Source: JAHBNG01 sp039028975
GTDB taxonomy: Bacteria > Chloroflexota > Anaerolineae > Caldilineales > Caldilineaceae
Assembly: GCA_039028975.1 (NCBI GenBank)
Contig: JBCCHB010000067.1
Span: 19,729 to 83,728, forward strand
Length of the DNA: 64,000 nucleotides
Direction of reading: 5' to 3'
The notes beneath the pieces were generated by a model that saw only the letters and a list, made by a program, of their open reading frames with translations, was not told the origin of the DNA and ran no database searches. This document shows, piece by piece, positions 1-8,515 of the stretch (positions within the stretch are counted from its first letter, which is position 1; each line of letters starts with the position of its first letter). The position numbers were made by a program, and so were the translations under genes.

Positions 1-80
1 GGAAGCAGTTGGGTAGTGAAAAAGCCCATCAATTGCTTGAGCTAATCGACGAAATAGTAGAACTTTCAGAAGATGTTTAG
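1..80 (+). CDS. 3' end of an unidentified gene (partial)
   Basis: Only the last 25 codons lie in the window. Reading from base 3, the frame is open from the edge to a TAG at 78-80 and ends in an acidic, leucine-rich helix (LLELIDEIVELSEDV). Such a tail would suit a small MarR-type regulator, but the fragment is too short to assign. The membrane-protein gene starts 160 bases downstream on the same strand, with a palindrome between them. Confidence 0.45.
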   Translation, partial: KQLGSEKAHQLLELIDEIVELSEDV

Positions 81-198
81 CTTCTGCCCAAAGTGGATTA
101 GCAGCGGAGAGCGGCTATCAGTAAACCGCAATGTGGGCGAGAGATTCTTCGGTTCATCAGATGGCAAGGGCATTTTGATGCTGTTTATGTTTTGAAAA

Positions 199-208
199 AT
201 ACATGTAT
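199..208. promoter_or_regulatory. Palindrome ATACATGTAT upstream of membrane protein gene
   Basis: A perfect 10-bp palindrome sits 32 bases before the start codon at 241, followed by a second partly related ACACATGCAT stretch. The position suits an operator. The regulator is unknown, and no promoter can be placed with confidence. Confidence 0.3.
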
Positions 209-240
209 ACACATGCATCGACCAAATAAGGAGATAAATT

Positions 241-960
241 ATGTTAAGCAACAGTCAATTATTTGGAGCGACCGTCTTTATCATGGGGGTTGGATTATTT
301 ACATTACTGGCTTCCGCATCGTTCATTGGGGCTGCCACAAATAAGCTGCAGCCTAAGGAGAGGAAGGTACAGTGGTTTATCTTCACACTTGTAGGGATAT
401 GGTACGGTGTAGCGATTACTGCGGCGGTAGTGGAAGAGTTAGATTTTTTCATCTTGGGCCCGTTTGCGCTCATCCCTATTGGCATCGGCACGCTACTCTC
501 TTTCTGGCAACCAGTTAAGCGGCTTCTTGCCTCAATGGAGGCCCATTGGCTAATCTTTTTACAAGTCTACCGGGTAGCAGGTGGTATCTTCCTCTACCCA
601 TACCTTGCTGAAGGCGTATTGACTCGGGGGTTTGCGCTGAATGCAGGCATTGGTGATGTTATTACTGGATTGCTGGCCATACCTGTGGGGTGGATGGTCA
701 TGCGCAATGTCCGGTGGAATGGCATAGCGCTAGTTTTTTGGAGTATCTTTGGCATCGGTGATCTAATTGTCGCACCAGCGTCTGCATTCATCTACGGTGA
801 TGATGGATTAACATCCTTTCCCATCAGCTTTATTCCTTTGTTCCTAGGGCCACCGTTGGGGATCCTCCTTCAGATTATGACGTTGCGTGTTTATTGGCTC
901 AGACCTAAGAGTAAGCGGTTCGAGTTCAAAACGGATCCAATGGTAGCTACTCCAAATTAA
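241..960 (+). CDS. Conserved multi-pass membrane protein, unknown function
   Basis: This 239-residue protein has about seven hydrophobic segments (roughly residues 8-30, 45-64, 68-88, 100-118, 132-153, 160-184 and 190-215) and no long soluble domain. The start is supported by AAGGAG at 228-233. The middle part (FLQVYRVAGGIFL, then GIGDVITGLLAIP) resembles a widespread family of uncharacterised inner-membrane proteins, as far as I can recall. No catalytic or transport motif is visible. A palindrome lies just upstream and the gene stands alone, with gatB convergent to it. Confidence 0.75.
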   Translation: MLSNSQLFGATVFIMGVGLFTLLASASFIGAATNKLQPKERKVQWFIFTLVGIWYGVAITAAVVEELDFFILGPFALIPIGIGTLLSFWQPVKRLLASMEAHWLIFLQVYRVAGGIFLYPYLAEGVLTRGFALNAGIGDVITGLLAIPVGWMVMRNVRWNGIALVFWSIFGIGDLIVAPASAFIYGDDGLTSFPISFIPLFLGPPLGILLQIMTLRVYWLRPKSKRFEFKTDPMVATPN

Positions 961-1061
961 GCGTACAAAAAAGTAAAGTTGGGCAACCAACCTTTATCCC
1001 AGCCAAATCATCAAGCTACAGACGATTCAGGTAATGCTTGCCATACAAAATAGTAGCTTGT

Positions 1062-1107
1062 TAGAATTTCAGCCTGTTGGCCAGAGCGCTGACTAGCTGA
1101 AATTCTA
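1062..1107. terminator. 12-bp stem between two convergent genes
   Basis: TAGAATTTCAGC at 1062-1073 is exactly complementary to 1096-1107, with a 22-base loop. It lies between the convergent ends of the membrane protein gene and gatB. It has only a short A/T run at the edge, so termination is plausible but not certain. Confidence 0.4.
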
Positions 1108-1160
1108 AAATGATATCAACGATAGGAATATTTTCCTTATGAGAGATTACGAGAGGATTG

Positions 1161-2669
1161 CTATGCTTGATCAAGCATCTCTTGCAGGCGCTCTTTGGTG
1201 GCACCTGGATCGGCTTTTCCTTTGGTGGCACGCATGACTTGGCCCATAAAAAAGCCAAAAAGCTTGGCCTCCCCCTCTCGGTAGCGACTCAGGGCATCGG
1301 CATTGGCACCGAAGATTTCGTTGATGGCATCGTCGATAACAGAGGTGTCACTTACCATGGCCAATCCATCCCGCTCAACGATAGTCGCCGCATCTTCACC
1401 AGTGGCAAACATGGACTCCAACACCTTGCGAGCTGTATTCTGGTTGATCACTTTCTCATCTACCAGCTTCACCAAAGCGGCTAATTGCGCAGGCTGGACT
1501 TTGGCTTCACTGATCTGGCGTAGGTCCTGCCCTTCACCATCGGCATAGAGTAGACGGAAGAATTCACCGGTGATCCAATTGGCTAGTTGTTGGGGTTTAC
1601 CAGTCTGGACGTCCGCTTCGCTTGTTCCGTACGCCAGGACGGCTGCTTCAAAGTAATCCGCCACCAGCTTCTCTGCCGTCAGGATCTTAGCGTCAACTTT
1701 GCGAACGTCCCAATCTTCTTGATAGCGCTTCTCTTTTGCATCCGGCAACTCAGGTAGAATGGAGCGAATCCCCTCCACAATCTCCCGTTTCACGGCTAAG
1801 GGAGGCAAATCTGGTTCAGGGAAGTAGCGATAGTCGTGGGCACTCTCCTTGCTACGCTGTAGCACGGTACGCTGGCGATTCTCATCCCAACCCATGTTGA
1901 CCTGCTCTACTGTACCACCATTTTCAATCACTTCAATCTGGCGGATAAATTCATACTCAATGGCGCTGCGGACGGCCCGAAAGCTGTTTAGATTCTTGAC
2001 CTCAACCTTTGTTCCATACTCGCCCTTCTCTTTCTGCTCTAAAGTCCGCACACTAATGTTGGGTTCGCAGCGCAAGGCGCCTTTCTCCATATCCCCGCTG
2101 TTTACACCCAGGTAACGCAAAATGGTACGCAACTTGGTCAGATAGGCATAAGCTTCTTCGGCACTATGGATATCGGCCTCGGTCACAATCTCCAACAGCG
2201 GTACCCCTGCTCGGTTGAGATCAACTAGAGAGAATTCTCCCTCATGGACGGTCTTGCCGGTATCTTCTTCCAAATGAGCGCGGCGAATGCCAATACGTCG
2301 GGTTGAGCCATCTTCCAACTCAATATCAAGCCATCCATGCTCACAAGATGGATATTCGTACTGAGTAATTTGATACCCCTTGGGTAGATCGGGATAGGTA
2401 TAATTTTTGCGTGCGAAGACAGCTTGATCTGGGATGGAGCAGTTCAGGGCTAATCCCGTCATGATAGTCTTCTCAATAGCCGACCGATTGATTACCGGTA
2501 GCATCCCAGGCATACCTAGACAGACTGGGCAGACCCTTGTGTTGGGGGGACCGCCTGCGTAATCGGTTGCGCAAGAGCAGAACATCTTAGAGCGAGTCAG
2601 CAACTGGGCATGGACTTCCATCCCGACTACAAGTTGGTATTTGGTTGTATCAATCGTTCCTGTTGTCAT
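1161..2669 (-). CDS. gatB: Asp-tRNA(Asn)/Glu-tRNA(Gln) amidotransferase subunit B
   Basis: GatB binds the misacylated tRNA and, with GatA and GatC, converts Asp-tRNA(Asn) or Glu-tRNA(Gln) into the amidated form in the cytoplasm. The 502-residue length is normal. The N-terminus carries the family signature VGMEVHAQLLTRSKMFC, and a zinc-type cysteine set follows (CSC near 32-34, then VCPVCLG). The C-terminal YqeY-like helical domain is present and ends with a typical KATKGKADPGAT stretch. gatA and gatC are not in this window. The aminotransferase gene lies 77 bases upstream on the same strand, so co-transcription is possible. Confidence 0.97.
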   Translation of the reverse strand: MTTGTIDTTKYQLVVGMEVHAQLLTRSKMFCSCATDYAGGPPNTRVCPVCLGMPGMLPVINRSAIEKTIMTGLALNCSIPDQAVFARKNYTYPDLPKGYQITQYEYPSCEHGWLDIELEDGSTRRIGIRRAHLEEDTGKTVHEGEFSLVDLNRAGVPLLEIVTEADIHSAEEAYAYLTKLRTILRYLGVNSGDMEKGALRCEPNISVRTLEQKEKGEYGTKVEVKNLNSFRAVRSAIEYEFIRQIEVIENGGTVEQVNMGWDENRQRTVLQRSKESAHDYRYFPEPDLPPLAVKREIVEGIRSILPELPDAKEKRYQEDWDVRKVDAKILTAEKLVADYFEAAVLAYGTSEADVQTGKPQQLANWITGEFFRLLYADGEGQDLRQISEAKVQPAQLAALVKLVDEKVINQNTARKVLESMFATGEDAATIVERDGLAMVSDTSVIDDAINEIFGANADALSRYREGEAKLFGFFMGQVMRATKGKADPGATKERLQEMLDQA

Positions 2670-2746
2670 AATCTTTCACGAAGTATATTCATCAATTTTT
2701 TGCATATCTTCCCATAAAGTACTGCAGACACATTGCGTGCCAATCC

Positions 2747-3913
2747 CTAATAACCAGGCTGCTCTAGACCGACTAAACTTGCCCCAACGGGGACGTGAAT
2801 GCCTTTGTCTTTTCGCAGAAAATCCTCAATACCAAGCAAAAAGGGAATTAGATATTCGTTAGAACTCGCACGACCCATGTGGCCGACACGGAAGGCCTTC
2901 CCTTCAAGTTGTCCCCATGTGCCAGAGACCGAGAACCCGTGCTTGGTTTTCAGATATTCACGTACTTCTTTTTCGTGTTCCATGCTGGGATGTTTGCAAA
3001 CCGACGTTACGGTGAAGGATGCAGCTTCTTCTGGCGCTAACATCTCAAAGCCGATATTGTGCAACCCTTGGCGAACAGCTTTCTGTGCCCAAGCATAGCG
3101 CGCCCAGTGTCCGGCCAGCGTTTCAACTTCTATGATTCGCTTCAAGCTCGCCTGTAAGCCGATAATTAGAGATGTGGCCATGGTTGTGGGTGCATATCGA
3201 CCTTCTCCACTACAGTACTTCTTCCAAGTAGAGAGGTTATAGTACCAGCCACGACCGCCCTTCTCTTCCTTGGCATCTATAATAGACCAAGCACGATCAC
3301 TTACGGAGATAAAGCCCAATCCAGGGGGTGTCTCTAATGCTTTGTTGGAAGAAGTGCAGAGAATATCCAGCTCCCACTTATCCACCGGAAGGTCATAGCC
3401 CCCCATACCAGAGATGGCATCGACCACTATCGGCAATCCCCGAGCATGTATCATTTGGGCTAATTCCTCTACAGGATTGCGTACCCCAGTACCCGTCTCG
3501 TTAGCCACAACCACAAGACCAGCAATATCGGGATGGGCATTGAGTACGGTTTCGACTTGGTTTAAATCGATGGCCTGACCCCATTCACCGATGATTTCGA
3601 CGACCTGACAGTCATAGGCACGCAAAATTTCAATTGCACGCCCGGCAAACGGCCCGTTATAGACTGCGGCAACCTTTTCGCCGCGACTAAAGAGGCTGGC
3701 AACGCCAATCTCTACAGATCCAGAACCCGAGGCGGTCAGAATGAAGAGGTCATTTTGGGTTTGAAAGACCTGCTGTAGCAGCCCCACAGTCTCTTCCTGA
3801 ATGGGTGTCCAATCTTGATCAAAATTCGTACGAACCTGCTGCCCCAGGGCATCAATCGTCTCATCCCAAAGATCAACAGGCCCAGGAATCATCAATTTTA
3901 CCGTTTTTGACAC
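2747..3913 (-). CDS. PLP-dependent class V aminotransferase (alanine-glyoxylate / serine-pyruvate type)
   Basis: This 388-residue protein is a fold-type I aminotransferase of the alanine-glyoxylate / serine-glyoxylate group, which uses pyridoxal phosphate to move amino groups to glyoxylate or pyruvate. It has the opening MIPGPVDL, the phosphate-binding turn TASGSGSVE (60-68), the cofactor Asp165 in VVDAIS and the Schiff-base Lys191 in SSNKALETPPG. The start is GTG at 3913, preceded on the minus strand by AAAGGA about ten bases away; an internal ATG at residue 8 is less likely. The exact substrate cannot be told from sequence, and a phosphonate-type aminotransferase is an alternative. Confidence 0.88.
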   Translation of the reverse strand: MSKTVKLMIPGPVDLWDETIDALGQQVRTNFDQDWTPIQEETVGLLQQVFQTQNDLFILTASGSGSVEIGVASLFSRGEKVAAVYNGPFAGRAIEILRAYDCQVVEIIGEWGQAIDLNQVETVLNAHPDIAGLVVVANETGTGVRNPVEELAQMIHARGLPIVVDAISGMGGYDLPVDKWELDILCTSSNKALETPPGLGFISVSDRAWSIIDAKEEKGGRGWYYNLSTWKKYCSGEGRYAPTTMATSLIIGLQASLKRIIEVETLAGHWARYAWAQKAVRQGLHNIGFEMLAPEEAASFTVTSVCKHPSMEHEKEVREYLKTKHGFSVSGTWGQLEGKAFRVGHMGRASSNEYLIPFLLGIEDFLRKDKGIHVPVGASLVGLEQPGY

Positions 3914-4261
3914 GTTAGATTTTGTCCTTTGTGTTGGGTGCTGGGTTTCAATGCAGACAGATGCCCGCTACCATTCAGGTAATGAACAATGGTCTCGCTT
4001 TAGGTCTCATCGTTTGGAGGGTTCGGACCTCTGTCGAAAAGAGTACGCTCAAGTCGCCGAATCTTCTCACCCTGCGGGGAATGAGCCAGCCGGAGTATTC
4101 TGTCATTTACCCTGAATTGTAGTGCATTCGCAATATGGCTGTCAATAAGCATTTAGACTACAGTCGCTTTGGAAGTTTGTATAGCGACCAATATCGCCTT
4201 AGTCCAACCAAGATCTGTTAATTGCGGTTTCAGATAGGGCTGAATGTAAGCGTTGCATCAC
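3914..4261. other. Intergenic stretch, possible decayed R1 repeat
   Basis: These 348 bases separate the aminotransferase start from the ABC permease stop, and no gene is visible. Bases about 4152-4250 resemble a decayed R1 element in reverse orientation (CAGTCGCTTTGGAAG near 4155 and GGGCTGAATGTAAG near 4237). The match is weak. Confidence 0.25.
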
Positions 4262-5047
4262 CTACCCTTGCTGCCAATTCATCTTTTGCCCAACCAGCCA
4301 CAAAAAGAAGATAGACATACCAAGCAACACAGCCATATCAATCGCCAGTTGGATTGATATTGGTCCAATCACTGTTTGCCGCAAAGCGGAGGCAGCGTAC
4401 GTAGCCGGGCTGAGTCTTCCCAGATAGAGTACCACGTCAGGAAAACGATCTGGTGGAATCAACACGGGGCCGAGGCTGGTCATAAGAAAAGTGAGAAACG
4501 TACTGGTTGTGCTGCCTTCGGCTCGTGTGCGGCAGGTGATGCCCACCAATGCACCCACGCCAGCTAAAGGTAAGGCACAGAGCGGTACAATCAACAATAG
4601 CCACGGTGTAAATCGTATTGGTATTTGAAGCCAGAGCGCACCAGCCACGATGGTGACAAGGACTGATGGGATAGAAAAGAGAAGAAATGATCCTACCATC
4701 GCCACCACTAATAGGTAGCGCGGGATCGGCAGCGTGGCATAATAGTCCAATCCGCCGGCAAAACGCAGCCACTCGACCCGGCTCTCCACGCTGTTCATGG
4801 TGCCAAAGAGCAAGCTAATGACAATGTTCCCTGTCAGGATGTAAGTTAACGCTCCAGGTCCAGAATCTCTGGCGAAGGTGCCAAACATAAAGACGAAAAA
4901 CAGCGGGGGAAGTGTCCCATAGATTAGCGCATTCCGCCACGACCAGCGACGATTTGTCAGCTCCATTAGAAACAGATCGACCCACTGGACAAATGGGCTA
5001 TGGGTTTGACGTTTGTCAAACGGAATTTTGGTTAATGTAATGGACAT
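4262..5047 (-). CDS. ABC-2 type exporter permease
   Basis: This 261-residue protein has about six membrane spans arranged as in ABC-2 permeases, including a TGNIVISLLFGTMNSVESR segment and a PPDRFPDVVLYLGRLSPATY periplasmic loop typical of the DrrB/NodJ-like group. It is the membrane half of the exporter whose ATPase lies directly upstream. The called start at 5047 overlaps the ATPase stop at 5016 by 32 bases, which suggests translational coupling. The exported substrate is not predictable; antibiotic or lipid-like substrates are common in the family. Confidence 0.85.
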   Translation of the reverse strand: MSITLTKIPFDKRQTHSPFVQWVDLFLMELTNRRWSWRNALIYGTLPPLFFVFMFGTFARDSGPGALTYILTGNIVISLLFGTMNSVESRVEWLRFAGGLDYYATLPIPRYLLVVAMVGSFLLFSIPSVLVTIVAGALWLQIPIRFTPWLLLIVPLCALPLAGVGALVGITCRTRAEGSTTSTFLTFLMTSLGPVLIPPDRFPDVVLYLGRLSPATYAASALRQTVIGPISIQLAIDMAVLLGMSIFFLWLVGQKMNWQQG

Positions 5048-5930
5048 AAAGATCCTCCAGCGTAGCAGAGTAAAGACGTAGGTCGTCTATTTGGGACATA
5101 TCCATCTGTGTCAGGATTTGGCCAGCTTCGTCCCGATTGATCCAGGTAAGCCAATGCCCAGGTTGTACTTCACGACTGCTCTTACTTGTTGCTAAGGTAG
5201 GAGTGTATTGGGGTGAACAGAAGATCTCCAAACGCAGCTTTTGCTCAATCTGTGCTTTGAGATCCCTAGGGCGTCCTACAGCTACCAGCTCACCCTCTCG
5301 CAAGATCCCTACCCGCTCGATAATCTTCTCTGCCTCGATAGCATCATGAGTGATAAAGAGAATGGTTGTATTCCGTTCGACATTAACTTGGCGTAAGATA
5401 TCCCAGACCATTTGCCTTCTTTGGGGTGCCAGATCATTTGTCGGCTCGTCCAGAATCAGAACAGGGAGTAATCCAGCCATTGCTACAGCCAGACGGAGCA
5501 AACGTCGCTGACCGCCCGACAAGCGCAGGTTATATTGATCTCGTAATCCTTCCATTTGCCATAGCGCCAATAGCGAATCCCGCTCTTGCTGGGCATCATA
5601 CCGGTTGAGACCGCGCAGATGGGCCGTAAAGTAGAGAGCCTCACCAACCGTCAACATATTTAGTGCATCGGCATCTTGGGGCATATAGCCGATTTGGGTT
5701 GGCACAAATCGTGGGTTATGGCCGATAGGCTGCCCAAATAAGGATATAGAGCCAGATGTAGGCTGAAGGAGATTAACCATTTGACGAACCAACGTACTTT
5801 TTCCAGCCCCGTTGTCACCCAGCAGGCCGAAAATCTCCCCCTCCCGGATCTGCAAATTGATTCCCTTGTTGGCTGGTTGCGCTTGGTTGGGATAGCGCTT
5901 GGTAAGGTTCTGAATATCGTAAACAATCAT
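5016..5930 (-). CDS. ABC transporter ATP-binding protein
   Basis: This ATPase energises the ABC-2 permease downstream. It has a Walker A GDNGAGKST, the signature LSGGQRRL, a Walker B VLILDEPTND and the switch His in ITHDA. It ends with a roughly 90-residue C-terminal extension, as in DrrA-type exporters. I start it at the ATG at 5930, four bases after the stop of the upstream gene. A longer frame to 5963 would overlap that gene and lacks a better ribosome site. The operon order on the minus strand is PadR regulator, sugar-transferase-like protein, ATPase, permease. Confidence 0.92.
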   Translation of the reverse strand: MIVYDIQNLTKRYPNQAQPANKGINLQIREGEIFGLLGDNGAGKSTLVRQMVNLLQPTSGSISLFGQPIGHNPRFVPTQIGYMPQDADALNMLTVGEALYFTAHLRGLNRYDAQQERDSLLALWQMEGLRDQYNLRLSGGQRRLLRLAVAMAGLLPVLILDEPTNDLAPQRRQMVWDILRQVNVERNTTILFITHDAIEAEKIIERVGILREGELVAVGRPRDLKAQIEQKLRLEIFCSPQYTPTLATSKSSREVQPGHWLTWINRDEAGQILTQMDMSQIDDLRLYSATLEDLYVHYINQNSV

Positions 5931-5934
5931 AACA

Positions 5935-6636
5935 TTATTTAGGCAGAGTAGGCCGCGACCCAATCAGACTCATTTCTCCTTTAAGAATATTGACCAACTG
6001 AGGTATTTCATCTAGGTTGTACCTCCGCAGCATATGGCCAACCCGGGTCACAACCCGCTTCCTTTCCCTGGTTGCACCGGAGGTTTTCCCTGTTGTCATA
6101 GAGCGAAACTTGTACATCGTATACAACTTCCCGTCTGCTCCGACCCGTTGTTGCCGAAAAATACTTGGTCCGATCGAATCCAACCGAACAATGATAGGGA
6201 TAATTAAGAAGAGCGGTGATAAGAGGAGCAGCCAAAAACTTGCAAAGAGCACATCGAAGAGACGATGGCCGAGTGGGTTCTGCTGGATTATACGAATCAG
6301 CCACTCTGGAATTCCCTGGGTCCATTCTATTGGAACCAAGCCTGGACGTGAATGCTGAATCTGCCGCTGTCGGTTGATATACCCGGTTAGGGATGCCTTT
6401 GCAGAGGAGCAGTGTTCCTTGACGACACATGTTGGCCAATCTCGCACCTCGCGCCACCAGAGAATCAATAACGCTGTAGGAGTGCGGGCCTCCCCAGCCA
6501 GCAACGCAAAGGTATCCATGCACTCCTCTCCAAATTCAGCATAATAGTGAGCAGGGTAAAATTCGAGAAGCCAAGCATGTAAGTGAATCAGAATCGACCT
6601 AAGTTGCTTCATAACTTGCCTCAAGGGCTGCTTCAT
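5935..6636 (-). CDS. Fusion: YPxxYxxEFGxE helical region plus truncated bacterial sugar transferase
   Basis: The N-terminal 80 residues contain FYPAHYYAEFGEECMDTF and a following REVRDWP helix. This motif is common next to PadR regulators in Chloroflexota, usually ahead of membrane segments. From about residue 118 the protein is a polyprenyl-phosphate sugar phosphotransferase (PglC/WcaJ type): a membrane helix, FRQQRVGADGKLYTMYKFRSM, then LDEIPQLVNILKGEMSLIG with the catalytic Asp-Glu. It stops after GSRPTLPK, so the usual last 40-60 residues are missing. It overlaps the PadR gene by four bases and abuts the ABC ATPase. Activity is doubtful because of the truncation. Confidence 0.72.
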   Translation of the reverse strand: MKQPLRQVMKQLRSILIHLHAWLLEFYPAHYYAEFGEECMDTFALLAGEARTPTALLILWWREVRDWPTCVVKEHCSSAKASLTGYINRQRQIQHSRPGLVPIEWTQGIPEWLIRIIQQNPLGHRLFDVLFASFWLLLLSPLFLIIPIIVRLDSIGPSIFRQQRVGADGKLYTMYKFRSMTTGKTSGATRERKRVVTRVGHMLRRYNLDEIPQLVNILKGEMSLIGSRPTLPK

Positions 6637-6983
6637 AATGGTACCTCCAAACCTTGAGACTGGGCTGCACGGACGAGTCGATCCAAGCGGCTAATTTCGG
6701 CACTTAGTATGGAACGCCCAAGCTTTGTTAGTACATACGCCTTACGCTGCCGGGCAGATTCTGTACCCTTTTGGGTTTCGATGGGTACATCCTCTACTCG
6801 TTCAATCCACTGCTGAGCCAAAAGCCGTTTCAATGCACCATATAATGTACCTGTACTTAGAATGACTTGTCCTTGACTTAACGTCTCCACGTCCTTCATC
6901 ATGGCATACCCATGTTTGGCACCTGGTGAAAGGCTGAGTAGAATAAAAAATGTTGCTTCAGTTATCGGAATATTTGATGACAT
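6633..6983 (-). CDS. PadR-family transcriptional regulator
   Basis: This 116-residue winged-helix protein has the PadR features: an N-terminal helix, KHGYAMMKDVE, the recognition region STGTLYGALKRLLAQQWIE and the wing ending RKAYVLTKLG. It is the first gene of the minus-strand ABC exporter operon and overlaps the next start by four bases (ATGA). By analogy with LmrR-like PadR proteins, it probably represses its own operon and is released by a transported compound. That is inference; its operator may be among the inverted repeats just upstream. Confidence 0.9.
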   Translation of the reverse strand: MSSNIPITEATFFILLSLSPGAKHGYAMMKDVETLSQGQVILSTGTLYGALKRLLAQQWIERVEDVPIETQKGTESARQRKAYVLTKLGRSILSAEISRLDRLVRAAQSQGLEVPL

Positions 6984-7006
6984 GGTAGTTTATATTTTGG
7001 TTTTAG

Positions 7007-7093
7007 CGCAGTTCTGTAAAAGTCAAGCACAAGGGCAGAACTGCAGGGGGCGTGCTACCTGAACGGGCTATGTGTGACTTTTACAGAACTGCG
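7007..7093. repeat. 19-bp perfect inverted repeat upstream of padR
   Basis: CGCAGTTCTGTAAAAGTCA at 7007-7025 is exactly complementary to 7075-7093, with a 49-base spacer. It starts 24 bases before the PadR start codon, where a promoter or operator is expected. It may be a regulatory structure or a small palindromic repeat. No second copy was seen in this window. Confidence 0.6.
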
Positions 7094-7182
7094 TTTTAGC
7101 CTTTATTAGACTTATGTATTGTAGCTCAACGTGTCGCGGTGAAATATGTTGTGTGCCGACACATTTTGGCCAACACATCTTA

Positions 7183-7302
7183 GCTCAATTTGACCAATCT
7201 GTCAAGCGATTTTATGAATCTTCGTGCTATGTCTGACTAAGTTCCATTGCTGACAGACATAAAAGCAACGCGCCATGGGTCAAAGATTGACCTAAATTGA
7301 GC
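7183..7302. repeat. 120-bp nested palindrome
   Basis: The outer arms start GCTCAATTT at 7183 and end AAATTGAGC at 7302. They continue inward with GACCAATCTGTCAA against its near complement. An inner pair ATGTCTG / CAGACAT lies at about 7229-7260. The element fills most of the region between the divergent PadR and FAD-oxidoreductase genes and ends 34 bases before the latter's start. Confidence 0.5.
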
Positions 7303-7335
7303 GACATCTCACTTTCAATCCTTTAGGAACTGACT

Positions 7336-8475
7336 ATGAACAAACAGAGTAAAAATAGCCATCATATTGTCGTCGTTGGTGCAGGGATCCTGGGGGCCTC
7401 CATTGCATTTCATCTCATCTTGCGTGGTGCTCAGGTCACCATTGTGGATGCTGCTGAGCCAGGAAAGGGAACGACCCGCATCTCCTTTGCTTGGCTTAAT
7501 GCATTTGGCAAAAATCCGTTTCACTATCATGATATCAATCGTCGCTCGATGGAAATGTGGGAGCGCTTTGTCAGGCGCATTGGCGCTGTGGATGCCGTTA
7601 CTTGGGGTGGTGAATTGAAGGGGGCTAGAACAGAAGCTGGGGCTAGAGAATTGGCGGAACGAGTAGAGAAGGTACAAGAGTGGGGCTATCCAAGCCGCCT
7701 CGTCGATGCGTATGAAGTTAAGGAGCTAGAGCCAAATCTAAATGTAGAGCAGATGGCGGCAATCGCCTACACAGATATTGAGGGACACGTAGACACCCAG
7801 CAGGTGGTCCAATCATGTATGAAAGCTTTGGGTGCGCAGGGAGCCGAGATCTGTATCCATACACCTGTAACGGGTTTCCAATTTTCTGGTGGGAACAGTG
7901 CTATGGTAGAGGCGGTACAGATTGGTGATATCACTATTCCCTGCGACGGCGTTGTGCTAGCGGGCGGACCTGATATGTCAGCCCTGGCCACAATGGCACA
8001 AATCAAACTCCCTGTCTATCATACATTTGGGGCAACGATCCTGACGGAACCGATTGCCCCCCTCTTTCAGACCATTGCAATCTATCATCCTTCGGTCGAT
8101 AGCCAGCCAGTGGTTAATTTCCGACAATTTAGAGACGGAACGGTGATGGTTCAGGGAGGTTCAACCGATAACGTGGAGGTTGGAGATCGAGGAAAGAGTG
8201 ATGAAGAAGTAGCCCAGATTTTAGCCGATGCGGCTACCCACCTGCCTGCACTTAAGGATGTAAGAATCAAGGCGATTCAGCGCGGCCGTCGACCTATTCC
8301 CCAGGATGGGCATCCTATTCTGGGTTTCTCCGAATCGGTTGCCAATCTCTATCTGGCGACGACCCACAGCGGGATAACGCTAGCACCGATTATTGGGGAA
8401 TTGGCGGCGATTGAAATTGTTGACAGAACGGCGGTCGATCTTTTTACGCCCTATCGGCCTGCCCGTTTTCAGTAG
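7336..8475 (+). CDS. FAD-dependent oxidoreductase, D-amino-acid/sarcosine oxidase type
   Basis: This 379-residue protein of the DAO superfamily opens with the dinucleotide-binding motif VVVGAGILGASIAFHL (12-27) and ends with a typical GHPILGFSES...THSGITLAPIIGELAA FAD-contact region. Such enzymes oxidise secondary or primary amines such as sarcosine, glycine or D-amino acids to imines. The start has AGGAA seven bases upstream. A dehydrogenase of the isopropylmalate family follows after 40 bases, so the two may act in one catabolic route. The substrate is unknown. A second, divergent DAO protein occurs at 61920. Confidence 0.87.
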   Translation: MNKQSKNSHHIVVVGAGILGASIAFHLILRGAQVTIVDAAEPGKGTTRISFAWLNAFGKNPFHYHDINRRSMEMWERFVRRIGAVDAVTWGGELKGARTEAGARELAERVEKVQEWGYPSRLVDAYEVKELEPNLNVEQMAAIAYTDIEGHVDTQQVVQSCMKALGAQGAEICIHTPVTGFQFSGGNSAMVEAVQIGDITIPCDGVVLAGGPDMSALATMAQIKLPVYHTFGATILTEPIAPLFQTIAIYHPSVDSQPVVNFRQFRDGTVMVQGGSTDNVEVGDRGKSDEEVAQILADAATHLPALKDVRIKAIQRGRRPIPQDGHPILGFSESVANLYLATTHSGITLAPIIGELAAIEIVDRTAVDLFTPYRPARFQ

Positions 8476-8515
8476 CTCTCACATCGCATAATACACTTAC
8501 AAAAGGAATCGCTAC

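Noticed and set aside
66..251. 61-codon minus-strand frame near the window start
   Set aside because: It covers the intergenic operator region and overlaps the membrane protein start, with no domain and no ribosome site.
4152..4250. Eighth R1 copy
   Set aside because: Only short scattered similarity remains and the arms do not pair, so it is noted as a possible remnant, not counted.
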